This document shows, one piece after another, positions 16,007 to 25,702 of a stretch of 64,000 nt of DNA (the stretch's first letter is position 1; the number at the start of each line of letters is the position of its first letter). Where the stretch lies: NCBI GenBank assembly GCA_964517435.1, contig CAZFEC010000002.1, positions 62,001-126,000 on the forward strand, in the 5' to 3' direction. Source of the DNA: BS150m-G50 sp964517435. Lineage in GTDB: Bacteria; CAIWAD01; BS150m-G50. The translations under genes were made by a program, and so were the position numbers. Below the pieces are notes generated by a model. The model saw only the letters and a program-made list of their open reading frames with translations. It was not told the DNA's origin and ran no database searches.

Positions 16007-17374
16007 CTTGAGCTTCTTCGCCTCCAGTCCGTCGGCCAACATCAGCCGGTGGAAGTCATAGGTGACCGTCCGGGCCTGGATGGCGCCGCCCAGACCCTTG
16101 TAAATCAGCTCCTGCGCCTCCTCCCAGCCCATGTACTGGAACATCAGCGCTCCGGAGAGGATCAGCGAACCGGGATTTACCTGATCCTTGTCGGCGTACT
16201 TGGGCGCCGTGCCGTGCGTCGCTTCGAAAATAGCGTGGCCGGTCTCGTAGTTGATGTTGGCACCCGGCGCGATGCCGAGGCCGCCCACCTGCGCTGCCAG
16301 CGCGTCGGAGATGTAGTCGCCGTTCAGGTTCATCGTGGCGATGATGTCGAATTCGGTCGGTCGGGTCTGGACCTGCTGCAGGGTGATGTCGGCGATGTTG
16401 TCCTTGAGCAGTACCAGCTCCTTCCACTTGCCCTCGCCGTGCGTAGGCCATAGTTCCAGGGCACCCTCGACTTCCGTCACTATCGCCGCCTGCTTGTCGG
16501 CATCCAGTTGGTCGAACCAGGGCTCGATCAGCTTGGCGTTGTCACGTACGCTGAGGTCGGAATTCCGCTCCTTGTTCTCCAGCGCCCAGGCCTCCCGCTG
16601 CGTCACTACCTTGTCCCGCAACTCCGGATCCTGGGAAAGCTCGTAGCCCCAATCGCGGAAACCGCCCTCGGTGAACTTCATGATGTTGCCCTTGTGCACC
16701 ATGGAGATGCTCTTGCGGCCGTAACGGAGGGCGTACTTGAAGGCGGCCTTGATCAGCCGCTGCGACCCTTCACGGGAGACCGGTTTGATTCCCAGCGAAG
16801 TTGTATCGGGGAAGCGGATTTTCTTAACGCCCATCTCGTTCATCAGGAAATCCAACACCTGCTTGCATTCCGGGGTGTTGGCGTACCATTCCACGCCGGC
16901 GTAGATGTCCTCCGTGTTCTCCCGGAAGATCACCATATCCACCAGCTCCGGCTGACGTGCCGGGCTGGGGGTGCCCTCAAAATAGCGCACCGGACGCAGG
17001 CAGACATAGAGGTCGAGTAGTTGCCGCAGCGCCACGTTAAGCGACCGGATACCACCGCCCACCGGCGTGGTCAGCGGACCCTTGATGCCGATCAGGTATT
17101 GTCGGAAGAAATCCAGCGTGCGCTGGGGCAGCCATTCGCCGGTTTCGTTGAAGGCTTTCTCACCGGCCAGCACCTCGGTCCAGGCGATCTTCCGCTTTCC
17201 CCCGTAAGCCTTCTCAACCGCGGCATCAAGAACTCTGACCGTCGCCCGCCAGATATCGCGGCCGGTGCCGTCCCCTTCGATGAAGGGGATGATCGGTTGG
17301 TCCGGTATTTTGAGTCCACCCGCCTCCATCGCGGTCTGTTCCCCGAAACCGGGGACTTCGTAATACTCTGCCAT
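15962..17374 (-). CDS. icd: Isocitrate dehydrogenase (NADP-type)
   Basis: The enzyme oxidises isocitrate to 2-oxoglutarate. The start is taken at 17374 (MAEYYEVPGFG), where TAAGGAGG stands upstream; the frame stays open further but without a ribosome site. Signatures include IPFIEGDGTGRDIW, the substrate-binding Ser loop GGGIRSLNVALRQ, DMVIFRENTEDIYAGVEW, KGNIMKFTEGGF, NLNGDYISDALAAQVGG and THGTAPKYADKDQVNPGS, the last with the Lys-Tyr pair of NADP-dependent bacterial enzymes. The length (470 residues) is somewhat longer than E. coli Icd (416). It follows gltA. Its last 36 bases are duplicated just downstream. Confidence 0.94.
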   Translation of the reverse strand: MAEYYEVPGFGEQTAMEAGGLKIPDQPIIPFIEGDGTGRDIWRATVRVLDAAVEKAYGGKRKIAWTEVLAGEKAFNETGEWLPQRTLDFFRQYLIGIKGPLTTPVGGGIRSLNVALRQLLDLYVCLRPVRYFEGTPSPARQPELVDMVIFRENTEDIYAGVEWYANTPECKQVLDFLMNEMGVKKIRFPDTTSLGIKPVSREGSQRLIKAAFKYALRYGRKSISMVHKGNIMKFTEGGFRDWGYELSQDPELRDKVVTQREAWALENKERNSDLSVRDNAKLIEPWFDQLDADKQAAIVTEVEGALELWPTHGEGKWKELVLLKDNIADITLQQVQTRPTEFDIIATMNLNGDYISDALAAQVGGLGIAPGANINYETGHAIFEATHGTAPKYADKDQVNPGSLILSGALMFQYMGWEEAQELIYKGLGGAIQARTVTYDFHRLMLADGLEAKKLKCSEFGDAMISHMDG

Positions 17375-17449
17375 ACAGGTCCTCCTTAGTTGAAGAGGCT
17401 GGATTACAAATGGAGAGGGGGGACGCCCCTGCGCCCCCCCCGCCATGGT

Positions 17450-18748
17450 TTAACCCTGCTTGACCATCTTCTCCAGCATGTCGGTAGTGATCGACTTGGG
17501 CCGTTCCAGCGGTTGCCCGACGGCGCGATCCCAGATCAGGTTAGCCGTGATACCGAGCGCCCGGCCAATACCGAACATGACGGTGTAGAAATCGAACTCC
17601 GTGACACCGTAGTAGTATTGCAACACGCCGGAATGCGCATCCACGTTCGGCCAGGGATTCTTCGCCTTGCCATGCTCCTGCAGAATCGGTGGTACGACAT
17701 TATAGACCACATTTACCGTTCTAAACAGGTCATCATCGGCACAATAGTCCAGGGCGAATTCCCGCTGGGCAGTGTAGCGCGGGTCGGTTTTTCGCAGTAC
17801 GGCGTGTCCGTAGCCGGGAATCACCTGTCCGGAATTCAGCGTATCCCAGGCGAACTTGCTGATATCCTCTTCGGTGGGTACGCCGCCGAACTTGTCGTAG
17901 AGACCCATGATCCAACGCAGGCACTCCTGGTTGGCCAGACCGTGCAACGGTCCCGCCAGTCCACCGAGACCGGCGCTCCAGCTGTAGTATACATCCGACA
18001 GGGCGGAGGCAACCAGATGGGAAGTATGCGCGCTGACATTGCCGCTCTCATGATCGCTGTGCAGAATGAAGTAAAGCTTGGACAGTTCCTTATACTCAGG
18101 ATTGGTCACATTCATCAGATGGGCGAAGTTGGAGCCCCAATCCAGCCCCGGATCGGAATCCTGATATGCGCCACCCTTGTACTTCATCTGGTAAATGTAA
18201 GCGGCAATAGCAGGGAGTCTGGCCAGCATGTTCATCGAGTCTTCATACATGGCATCCCAGTACTCTTCCTTCTTCATGCCGGCGGCGTAGTTCCTGGCAA
18301 AAACAGATTCCCCCTGCAGTGTCAAAACACCCACACCAAAAAGGGTCATCGGGTGCACATCCTTCGCCTGGCTTACGGTATCATAAACATACTGGGGAAC
18401 GGAACTGCGGCTCTGCCAGTCGGCTTCAACCTCCTCCGCCTCTTCCAGCGTGGGAACCTCGCCGGTCAACAGCAGGTAGTAGAATCCACCTACCAGCGGA
18501 ATCTTTGCACCTTCCCGCTTGGGCAGTTTCTCCAGTGTTTCTGGAATGGTCAGGCCGCGGAAGCGGATACCCTCTTCAGGATCCAGGTAGGAGATGTCGG
18601 TCAGCAGGCTCTTGATGCCCCGCATGCCGCCTCCAAGCTGTCCGGCGGTCACATCGGCGACCTTCACATCGCCATGTGCCTTCATTAAATTGCGATAACG
18701 TTCTCGCGCCGCCGGGATCTGCGCAGCTAGTCTTTCTTTCAGTTTCAT
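17450..18748 (-). CDS. gltA: Citrate synthase (mitochondrial-type I)
   Basis: The enzyme condenses acetyl-CoA and oxaloacetate. I place the start at 18748 (MKLKERLAAQIPAARERYR), with GGAGG nine bases upstream, giving 432 residues. The active-site His motifs are clear (HSDHESGNVSAHTSHLV and AGPLHGLANQE), as are DPEEGIRFRG and PGYGHAVLRKTDPR. The N-terminal LKERLAAQIP and SYLDPEEGIRFRG segments and the LHGLANQE spelling are those of eukaryotic mitochondrial citrate synthases and their bacterial relatives, rather than of hexameric GltA. It is the first gene of gltA-icd-mdh. Confidence 0.94.
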   Translation of the reverse strand: MKLKERLAAQIPAARERYRNLMKAHGDVKVADVTAGQLGGGMRGIKSLLTDISYLDPEEGIRFRGLTIPETLEKLPKREGAKIPLVGGFYYLLLTGEVPTLEEAEEVEADWQSRSSVPQYVYDTVSQAKDVHPMTLFGVGVLTLQGESVFARNYAAGMKKEEYWDAMYEDSMNMLARLPAIAAYIYQMKYKGGAYQDSDPGLDWGSNFAHLMNVTNPEYKELSKLYFILHSDHESGNVSAHTSHLVASALSDVYYSWSAGLGGLAGPLHGLANQECLRWIMGLYDKFGGVPTEEDISKFAWDTLNSGQVIPGYGHAVLRKTDPRYTAQREFALDYCADDDLFRTVNVVYNVVPPILQEHGKAKNPWPNVDAHSGVLQYYYGVTEFDFYTVMFGIGRALGITANLIWDRAVGQPLERPKSITTDMLEKMVKQG

Positions 18749-19397
18749 ACGAATACCTCCTGCGTTTTGTTTGGAAGGACGGCCGGAACTCATCAAGCGT
18801 TCCCACCACCCCAGCAATTCGGTCTATTCTCAGAAGAGCTCACTAAAACATGTCCCAGGGACAGGTTTGAACAGGAAGCCGGTCGGCATACAACATGGTA
18901 ATGCTATGCGATCAGGGTGGCTAAGCACCAGGTTCGCATTGTTGTCACTAATCACAGCGGCCACGGCCGCCTGGAGTCAGCAATCCGGAGAGATGCGTCT
19001 CGAGGGCGCACGGCAGGTTCACGCAGCGTCGGTACTGAATACCGGCATTGCGGAGCGAACCGGAAAGATACCTGGGCCGGAACGGGATACTGCACGGGAT
19101 GTCTGTTCGTCGAACCGAAGCTGGTATGCACAGCAGCGGAGGGTTAATCAACGCTTCCCTTAGTATCGGTGATTGCGTTCCGGTTGAATCTGGCAATCAC
19201 TACTCGATCGCGGGTAACTGTTCAGGTCCGAGTAATACATAAATAGTCTAATTCAAGCAAGAATTCAACTTTTTCCCACCCCAACCGGTCTAACAAATTC
19301 GCCAGGCTACCTGACCGGATGGGTCTGGTTGGGGAAAAAAGATGTGCTTCAGACGTGTGGGTGGGATTTCCTATGGGTTATGGTTGTGGAACCGCTG
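18749..19397. other. Intergenic region of about 650 bases; no confident gene
   Basis: Between gltA and wecB nothing reads as a well-supported gene. One weak candidate (18904-19163, plus) starts with a signal-peptide-like stretch (LSTRFALLSLITAATAAWS) but lacks a ribosome site and ends in low-complexity sequence. A long imperfect inverted repeat spans about 19271-19340 (CCCCAACCGGTC pairing with GACCGG and GGTTGGGG). It is flanked outward by T and A runs of the wrong polarity for an intrinsic terminator. Confidence 0.5.
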
Positions 19398-20489
19398 CTA
19401 CCGTTTGCTCTGCTTGATGATGGAAACGATCCGCTCGGCGGCTTTGCCGTCCCAGTATTCCGGAACGGTGCCCGATTTACCGCCGCCGTTGATGATCTCA
19501 TTGAAAGCGGTGAGAATCTTCTCCCGGTCGGTACCGGTCAGGTAGTTGGTACCTTGCGTTACCGTAATCGGACGTTCCGTGTTTTCCCGCAGTGTGATGC
19601 AGGGTATCCGCAGGTAGGTGGTTTCCTCCTGGATGCCGCCGGAATCGGTTAAAACCAGCCTGGCGCAGCGATAGAGATCCATGAAGTCGAGGTAGGAGAG
19701 CGGTTCGGTCAGAATTACGCCGGGTAGCGACTGCAGCCGTTCCAGCAGGTTGAACTGCTCCAGATTGGCCAGGGTGCGGGGGTGTACCGGAAAAACCAGC
19801 GGCAATACCCGCTGCACCTCCGCCAGCGTGCCGAGGATATACTCCAGTTGTGCTGCGGTGTCGACGTTGGAAGGGCGGTGCAGGGTGAGGACGGCGTATT
19901 CGCCCCGGGGAACGGCGAACTGCTCGCAGGTGCGGCGCAGCTTGGCCTTCTCCAGTTGCAGCAACAGCGAATCGATCATGGTGTTGCCGACGAAGTGGAT
20001 CTTCTCGGCGGGAATCCCCTCCCGCAGGAGGTTCTCGTCGGCGTCGCGACTGGTGGTGAAGAGCAGGTCGGCCAGCACGTCGGTGACCAGTCGGTTGATC
20101 TCCTCCGGCATCCCGCGGTCCCAGCTGCGCAGTCCCGCTTCCACGTGCGCCACGGCAATACCGAGCTTGGTCGCCACCAGCGAACAGGCGGCGGTTGAGT
20201 TGACATCACCGACCACCAGCACCAGGTCCGGCTGCTCCTGCAGGCAGACCGTCTCGAAGCGCTTCATGATCTCCGCCGTCTGCACGGCGTGGGAAGCGGA
20301 GCCGACCTCCAGGTTGATGTCCGGTTCCGGGATTCCCAGCTCCTGGAAGAAGCTCTCCGACATGGCGGCGTCGTAGTGCTGGCCGGTGTGGACCAGCAGG
20401 TGGTCGACCTCCTGCCGCCGCATCTCCCGGACCAGCGGGTTGATCTTCATGAAGTTGGGCCGTGCGCCGACGATGTTGATAACTTTCAT
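19398..20489 (-). CDS. wecB: UDP-N-acetylglucosamine 2-epimerase (non-hydrolysing)
   Basis: The enzyme converts UDP-GlcNAc to UDP-ManNAc for surface polysaccharides. The start at 20489 (MKVINIVGARPNFMKINPL) fits the family's N terminus. The 363 residues show HTGQHYD, VVGDVNSTAACSL, HVEAGLRSWDRGMPEEINR, VHPRTLANL and VLTDSGGIQEET, all conserved in the WecB/GT-B fold. It stands alone, downstream of two hairpins that separate it from the surface-protein gene at 20694. Partner glycan genes are not in the window. Confidence 0.93.
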   Translation of the reverse strand: MKVINIVGARPNFMKINPLVREMRRQEVDHLLVHTGQHYDAAMSESFFQELGIPEPDINLEVGSASHAVQTAEIMKRFETVCLQEQPDLVLVVGDVNSTAACSLVATKLGIAVAHVEAGLRSWDRGMPEEINRLVTDVLADLLFTTSRDADENLLREGIPAEKIHFVGNTMIDSLLLQLEKAKLRRTCEQFAVPRGEYAVLTLHRPSNVDTAAQLEYILGTLAEVQRVLPLVFPVHPRTLANLEQFNLLERLQSLPGVILTEPLSYLDFMDLYRCARLVLTDSGGIQEETTYLRIPCITLRENTERPITVTQGTNYLTGTDREKILTAFNEIINGGGKSGTVPEYWDGKAAERIVSIIKQSKR

Positions 20490-20570
20490 AGATTTCAAAC
20501 CTGCGGTTCTGAGTGACTTCTGTATGGATCGTTCCGGATAGCAATAAATCTGACAGTCTGGTGATGATAA

Positions 20571-20599
20571 TTGAGCGGCATTGAGCAATGCCCGCTCAA
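20571..20599. repeat. Hairpin element (copy A of a dispersed stem-loop)
   Basis: TTGAGCGGCATTG (20571-20583) pairs with CAATGCCCGCTCAA (20586-20599), with one bulge and a two-base loop. A related stem-loop with a similar left arm and several changes lies at 59908-59937 upstream of nuoA. Confidence 0.65.
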
Positions 20600-20609
20600 A
20601 TTGTCATCT

Positions 20610-20640
20610 AAAACGCAGCCTACGTCTGCGTTTTAGTTTA
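20610..20640 (-). terminator. Terminator after the 970-residue surface protein
   Basis: AAAACGCAG (20610-20618) and CTGCGTTTT (20626-20634) form a 9-bp stem with a 7-base loop. The A/T flanks allow termination on both strands, and on the minus strand it follows the gene ending at 20694. Confidence 0.75.
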
Positions 20641-20693
20641 TCGGCAGTCCCGTTTCCGGTTCTTAGCCACGTCCGTCGCCCTCTGGAAACCGC

Positions 20694-23606
20694 TCAGCGT
20701 ATGATCACGAATTTACCTTTCGAAATCCCGCCCCGGTTTTCCGGCGTGCGGTCCTCCACACTGAAGAGATACAGCCCCGCGGCAACCTGCTGGAAGTTGC
20801 GGTTGTTGAGATCCCAGCTCTCGCTGAAATCGGATTCCCAGCGTCCGCTGCCGTCCCCGCCTAGGTTGTGAGGCAGCACCTGCACCAGGTCACCCGCGAC
20901 GGTGTAGATGCGGATCAACGCCTGCCGGGGCAGGTTGACGAATTCAATCCGCCGGTCATACTGCGGGTAGAAGCCGACGGTACCGTCATCCTGGTTCTCC
21001 CAGGAGAGACCGCTTGAGGAGTTCTTGATCTCGTAGCTCCGGGTGTAGTCGACGTAGGCCAGGTAGGGATTGGGCACCACCCGCACCGGATCGTCGGACG
21101 TACCGGCCGGCGCCAGGTAAAGCATATTGCTGACAGGTGAGGACTCGAGCGGCTCGGTGCCGGTCTGGTAGTCACCGAAGTCGTAGCTGGTGACGGCGTA
21201 ATAGCGGGGAAAGAGGGGACGGGCGTTATGTATCACGAATTCATAGCGGGTGTAGTCCGCCCCCAGATCGTAGCTGCCGTTCTCATTGGCGTCCTCGAAC
21301 GGTTCTTCCGGATCCCAGTACTCATTGCCGTTGAGGTCGTCCCAGACTTCGCAGGAGCCCAGTGGATTGACGATTCCATCGAGACCGACGTTGGCGAAGA
21401 CGGTACGGTACTCCCAGCCGGTTCCGATCGAATCTGGGGGCTCTTCGCCGAAATCGGCACCGGTGGGCAGCGTCATCAGGCGGCCGTCCGGGGTGTAGTA
21501 GGCGAAGTCGATCCGGTCATAGTCTCCCAGCAGTGACCACTCCCCCGGCAGACCGGTGTTGGAAACCCAGGCGCGGTAACCCTCGAAGTCGTAGATATGG
21601 CTGAAGGGATCGAGAAACTGCTCCGCCTCGATCGACCAGCGCAGGATCACCGAGCTGTCGTTGAGTTCGTACTGCAGAATGGGAGACGGCGGTGGGGGCG
21701 GCCCCTGGAAGTCGGGAATACCGTCGCCGAGATCGAGGAAGCCGTTGCTGCCCAGGTGGCCGATCTGCCAGTCCTGCAGCAGGTAACTTTCGGAGAACTT
21801 GGGACCCGCGTAGATCAGACCGCTGTCGGACAGGATCGTCTGCAGGCCCCAGAGCAGGGCGTCCTCCTCCGGCTGCAGATTTCCGTCCCGTTCCCCTTCG
21901 TCCGGTCCGGGGTAGATCCCGATATACTCCCCGAAGTAGCTGACCGTATCCCCTTCGGTCAGGGCATAGAGACCGTCGACGCCGACATCCTCGCCGTACC
22001 AGCCGTCACCGGTGTCCAGCAGGCCGTCACCTTCGCCGCTGTCGCCGGTGGCGGGCAGCCCGTCGTCCCCGTAGTCGAAAATCGGGGTGTCGTGCATCTC
22101 GTTGTCATAAACCCGCTGGGCCCAGAGGGCGTTGTACTGCAGGTTGGCGTAGTCGAGGAGCTGCGGATCCACATTGTTCAGATGGGGTTGCGGGTGGTTC
22201 ACATCGTGGAAACACCTGCCGACGATGTAGGCGACGGTCATGGAAAATGTCTCGCCCGGGTTGAGCCGGTAGATGTTGCGGCCCGCCTGATCGGTGTGAT
22301 CGTAAATGCCGAGTGGTCCCCAGGAGAGCAGGTAGCGGGTGTCGTAACCGTTGGCCAGGTCCTCCTCCACATCCGGATCGACCGTCTGCCATTCGCGTGT
22401 TTCATAGTTGTTGGTATCGATCCAGAAAGTATCGGGATGTTGGACGATGTAAGTTGGACTGCCGGAGTATACCTGGTCGTAGTCAAACTCGCGGTTGCTG
22501 AGAATGAAGTACTTTTGCCGGTCCGAATTGGGCGTGCCCAGTTCCGCTGTCCATTCCCCTTCGCTGCCGGGTGTCTCCAGCCAGTACTGCCAGGAGGGAC
22601 CGAAGTCGAAAGCGGCGTTCTGGTTGGAGATCCACCAGTTGAAGGAAGTTCGCAACAGCGGATTGGGCGCGCGCAGCACCCGCATACCGGTCACATGCGG
22701 CGCCGTGAAGTCGCTGCCCTGCTGGACGCCGTCCTGACGACCGTTGTTGTCGGCGATCCAGGCGGTATTGATCTCGATGACCTGATCGGAGATGGTGTCC
22801 AGAGCCGTTTCGCGGAAGCCGCAGATATCGTCGCTCTTGCGATCGGGATTTTCCACCAGGCCCACATCACCGTCGACGTAAAGCCCGACGTACAGGTTTT
22901 TCAGGTACTTGTCGGCGATGTTGGTGATCTCGTAATCGATGATGATGAAGTGCTCGGCGTAGCTGTAGGACCAGGCATGACTCTTCTGGATCACCTCGAT
23001 ACCGAGGGGGACATGCGGACCGTCGTATTCGTTCGGTACCACCCAGTTCTGATCGGTCAAAGTGTCGGAGTAGATCGCTGTGAAATCCTGCTCGCTGACC
23101 GCCAGCGAGTCGTACGTGTACTCCCCCAGCCGGTTGACCCGCCCCGGCAGGAACGATTTCTCCACGATGTGCGCGGAGGGATCGGAGCCGGGATAGAATT
23201 CATGCCCCCCCTGCCAGCCTTCCTCACCGGCGGAAACGCGGGGCGTCTCGGTACCGTCCTCATTGACGATCAGCGCACCGATCCAGAGGGCGGCCTTGTA
23301 GAGATACTGAACGCCGGAACCGCCAGGATACTCGCACTGTGGCGCCCACTGGCCGGGATATTCCGGATCTTCCATCCAATCAGGGGAGGAGGTGTTGAAG
23401 TTCCCCAGGAAACCCCAGTTATTGACCGTCAGCCACATGTTGCTGGCGCGATGGGTGCGGTTATCGGTATAGGGATTGGCAAAATTGTCGGTCCGGGGCG
23501 CCTCCTTGCGGTCCGGCTCCGGCTGTCCGGCCGGCAGCAGAACCGGCAGGGACAACAGCAGCAGCGTTAACAGTATCAGCATCGAAACTGAGAGAAGGCG
23601 TTGCAT
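20694..23606 (-). CDS. Large secreted protein with type IX sorting domain
   Basis: About 970 residues from the preferred start at 23606, where a clean signal peptide begins (MQRLLSVSMLILLTLLLLSL). The body is rich in Asp, Tyr and Trp and contains several DxNxDG-type calcium loops (DLNGNEYWDPEEPF, DANENGSYDLGADYT, TGDSGEGDGLLDTGDGW) and fibronectin-like stretches. The end is a type IX sorting domain: VVPNPYLAYVDY, ALIRIYTVAGDLVQVL, NNRNFQQVAAGLYLFSV and the basic tail KGKFVIIR. It should be secreted across the outer membrane. It follows the PorV-OmpA gene after a terminator and is probably transcribed separately. No enzyme motif is seen. Confidence 0.85.
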   Translation of the reverse strand: MQRLLSVSMLILLTLLLLSLPVLLPAGQPEPDRKEAPRTDNFANPYTDNRTHRASNMWLTVNNWGFLGNFNTSSPDWMEDPEYPGQWAPQCEYPGGSGVQYLYKAALWIGALIVNEDGTETPRVSAGEEGWQGGHEFYPGSDPSAHIVEKSFLPGRVNRLGEYTYDSLAVSEQDFTAIYSDTLTDQNWVVPNEYDGPHVPLGIEVIQKSHAWSYSYAEHFIIIDYEITNIADKYLKNLYVGLYVDGDVGLVENPDRKSDDICGFRETALDTISDQVIEINTAWIADNNGRQDGVQQGSDFTAPHVTGMRVLRAPNPLLRTSFNWWISNQNAAFDFGPSWQYWLETPGSEGEWTAELGTPNSDRQKYFILSNREFDYDQVYSGSPTYIVQHPDTFWIDTNNYETREWQTVDPDVEEDLANGYDTRYLLSWGPLGIYDHTDQAGRNIYRLNPGETFSMTVAYIVGRCFHDVNHPQPHLNNVDPQLLDYANLQYNALWAQRVYDNEMHDTPIFDYGDDGLPATGDSGEGDGLLDTGDGWYGEDVGVDGLYALTEGDTVSYFGEYIGIYPGPDEGERDGNLQPEEDALLWGLQTILSDSGLIYAGPKFSESYLLQDWQIGHLGSNGFLDLGDGIPDFQGPPPPPSPILQYELNDSSVILRWSIEAEQFLDPFSHIYDFEGYRAWVSNTGLPGEWSLLGDYDRIDFAYYTPDGRLMTLPTGADFGEEPPDSIGTGWEYRTVFANVGLDGIVNPLGSCEVWDDLNGNEYWDPEEPFEDANENGSYDLGADYTRYEFVIHNARPLFPRYYAVTSYDFGDYQTGTEPLESSPVSNMLYLAPAGTSDDPVRVVPNPYLAYVDYTRSYEIKNSSSGLSWENQDDGTVGFYPQYDRRIEFVNLPRQALIRIYTVAGDLVQVLPHNLGGDGSGRWESDFSESWDLNNRNFQQVAAGLYLFSVEDRTPENRGGISKGKFVIIR

Positions 23607-23792
23607 GAACCAGCGCTCGTTTGTTTTGCCATTTATACCGATGCTCGTAATGAATGTCCGTTTGAACACCTTATTCAGCATCGGTTTATAGTATTGCTAC
23701 CGAAAGTGTGAAATGATTCGGCCATTATTTCCTAGCAATACTATAGCTTGGAAAACAAATGATACGCTCGGTGCACGCCAGATGGAAGCGAT

Positions 23793-23820
23793 AAAAAAAC
23801 GGCCGCGTTGAACGGCCGTT
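23793..23820 (-). terminator. Terminator after the PorV-TSP3-OmpA gene
   Basis: On the minus strand, AACGGCCG, a 7-base loop and CGGCCGTT are followed by TTTTTAT (complement of 23793-23820). It ends the 25.7-23.9 kb transcription unit. Confidence 0.85.
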
Positions 23821-23875
23821 ATGCAATCGTATCACAGTTGTATCACAACAAAGCCACGCGAGCAGGCTGCCGGCG

Positions 23876-25693
23876 TCACTCCAGCCAGTTCGCCATGCGC
23901 ACCCGTTTGAGTTCGCCGTCGCTGATGATCCGGAACTCGACGCGGCGGTTCAGGCTGCGGCCTTCCCGGGTGTCGTTGTCCGCGATCGGTTGCGATTCTC
24001 CGTAACCCCGCGAGGAGAGCTGATCCGCGTTGAGCGTGGGGAAGTGCTTCAGCAGGTAAACGCGCACCGCCTCGGCCCGTTCCTCCGAGAGCTGCTGATT
24101 GTGCAGCTCCGTGCCCTGACCATCGGTGTGGCCACCGATCTCAATCGTTAATTCGTTCCACTTGGCCAGCAGATTGCCGATGCGGTCCAGCTCGGCGAAG
24201 GATGATTCCTTCAGCACGGCCTGGTTGGAGGCGAAGTTGATGTCCTGCAGGCGCAGGAGGCCGGTTTCCAGGAATTCGTACTCAACCTGTGTGAGCGGGC
24301 AGCCCTGCTTATCGACCGGCGTGTCGGGCGGTGTGTCGGGACACTGGTCGATGCCGTCGAAAACGGTGTCGCCGTCACTGTCGAGCGGACAACCGGCCGT
24401 ATCGACTACCGCCCCCAGCGGTGTGTGGGGACATTGATCGATCCCGTCGAACACCTTGTCCCCGTCCGAATCGAGCGGACAACCGTCACGGTCGACCCTG
24501 GCGTCCGCCGGCGTACCGGGACATTGGTCGATCCCGTCAAACACTCCGTCGCCGTCGTTGTCGAGCGGGCAACCTGTGCTGTCCACCACCGCACCCAGCA
24601 GTGTGAAGGGACAGAGATCGATGCCGTCGAAAACGGTATCCCCGTCGCTGTCAAAGGGGCAGCCCCGTTCGTCGACTTCGGCTCCGGGCGGGGTTTCCGG
24701 ACAGAGATCGTCCGGATCGATGACGCCGTCTCCGTCGCTGTCGCCCGGCAGTCGCCGCGGCTGGAAGGTCAGCGAAACACGTGATACACTGCCCAGATCG
24801 GTGAAGGTCTCAAAGGCATAGTCGATGGCAAAATCCTGGAAGACCAGGCCGAAACCCAGCGTCAACGGACTGTGAGCGGTCTCCAGGCTGCTGAACTGAC
24901 AACCGCCCCGGAAAACTACGTCGAGCGGCGAATTGTAGAACTCGCGCAGGGCGATTTCGGAACCGGCTCCTAATACCTGGCCCCCGCCCCGCAGCGCTGT
25001 CAGATCGAGCGCCGTAAGCCAGACCAGATCGGCCGGCAATTCGTTAAAGGCGTCGTAGAGCAGGCCCAGACGCACACCGCTTGGCTGCTCGCTGGCGAGA
25101 CCGTCCGTTTCATGGCGTGCCCGGGTGCCCAGATGCTTGAGCACGAGCGCACCGCTCAAACCCCGGAAGACATTGGGGAAGCGCACGCCGCAGTCGGTCG
25201 TGAAGGAGTGCGCCGACGCCTCCTGTGCTATAAACGAGCTGAGCCAGGTCAGATCCATACCCGCTTCCAGCCAGGGGTAGATCGGCAGACCGTAGCCGAG
25301 CAGTATGCGGGTGGAGTAGCTGTGCAGGCGTCTGCCGGTCGACAATCCCTGACGGGTTTCATGAATCCAGCCTTCACTGAAGTAATCGAGTCCCGCGCCC
25401 AGGGTACCCAGCGGCAGGGGAACACCCAGCTGCAGTGACGTAACCCGCAGATCGAGAAACCGCTTCTGGTAGTGCAGGGTGAAGGATGGATGATCCAGAG
25501 CAGCCAGAGCGGCGGGATTGTAGCCGATGACATCCGCCGTTCCGCTCATCGCGGTGAAAGCGTCGCCCATGGCGGCCGGTCGCGCTCCCAGCGGTATCCG
25601 CAGCAGAGGATTGCCGGTCGTCCCGACATCGCCGGCCAGCGCCGGTGACAGCCAGGCGGCGAGCAGCAGAGTGGTGATCAGTAATCGTCGCAT
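23876..25693 (-). CDS. PorV-like barrel fused to thrombospondin type 3 repeats and an OmpA domain
   Basis: A signal peptide (1-20) is followed by a PorV/UPF0164-type outer-membrane barrel (about 22-310; hallmark GNPLLRIPLGARPAAMGDAF and IGYNPAALAAL). Then come five TSP3 calcium-binding repeats (about 318-455; DSDGDGVIDPDDLCP and variants, each ending in a GCP) and an OmpA-like peptidoglycan-binding domain (about 465-595; FASNQAVLKESS, IGGHTDGQGTELHNQQLSEERAEAV, SRGYGESQPI, LNRRVEF). PorV shuttles type IX cargo to the attachment machinery. This protein joins a PorV-like barrel to a cell-wall tether. It begins nine bases after the 2445-residue gene and is surely co-transcribed with it. Confidence 0.88.
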   Translation of the reverse strand: MRRLLITTLLLAAWLSPALAGDVGTTGNPLLRIPLGARPAAMGDAFTAMSGTADVIGYNPAALAALDHPSFTLHYQKRFLDLRVTSLQLGVPLPLGTLGAGLDYFSEGWIHETRQGLSTGRRLHSYSTRILLGYGLPIYPWLEAGMDLTWLSSFIAQEASAHSFTTDCGVRFPNVFRGLSGALVLKHLGTRARHETDGLASEQPSGVRLGLLYDAFNELPADLVWLTALDLTALRGGGQVLGAGSEIALREFYNSPLDVVFRGGCQFSSLETAHSPLTLGFGLVFQDFAIDYAFETFTDLGSVSRVSLTFQPRRLPGDSDGDGVIDPDDLCPETPPGAEVDERGCPFDSDGDTVFDGIDLCPFTLLGAVVDSTGCPLDNDGDGVFDGIDQCPGTPADARVDRDGCPLDSDGDKVFDGIDQCPHTPLGAVVDTAGCPLDSDGDTVFDGIDQCPDTPPDTPVDKQGCPLTQVEYEFLETGLLRLQDINFASNQAVLKESSFAELDRIGNLLAKWNELTIEIGGHTDGQGTELHNQQLSEERAEAVRVYLLKHFPTLNADQLSSRGYGESQPIADNDTREGRSLNRRVEFRIISDGELKRVRMANWLE

Positions 25694-25702
25694 GATCTTC
25701 TC

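Noticed and set aside
18904..19163. A short frame starting with a signal-peptide-like sequence
   Set aside because: There is no ribosome site, no recognisable mature domain and no supporting context. I mention it only in the intergenic note.
19271..19340. The long inverted repeat upstream of wecB's 3' end as an intrinsic terminator
   Set aside because: The T and A runs flank the stem with the wrong polarity on both strands; neither transcript would end in a U-run.
21597..23570. A 657-codon plus-strand frame opposite the secreted protein at 20694-23606
   Set aside because: It is Val- and Gly-rich with no domain or ribosome site, while the minus strand has a signal peptide and sorting domain.
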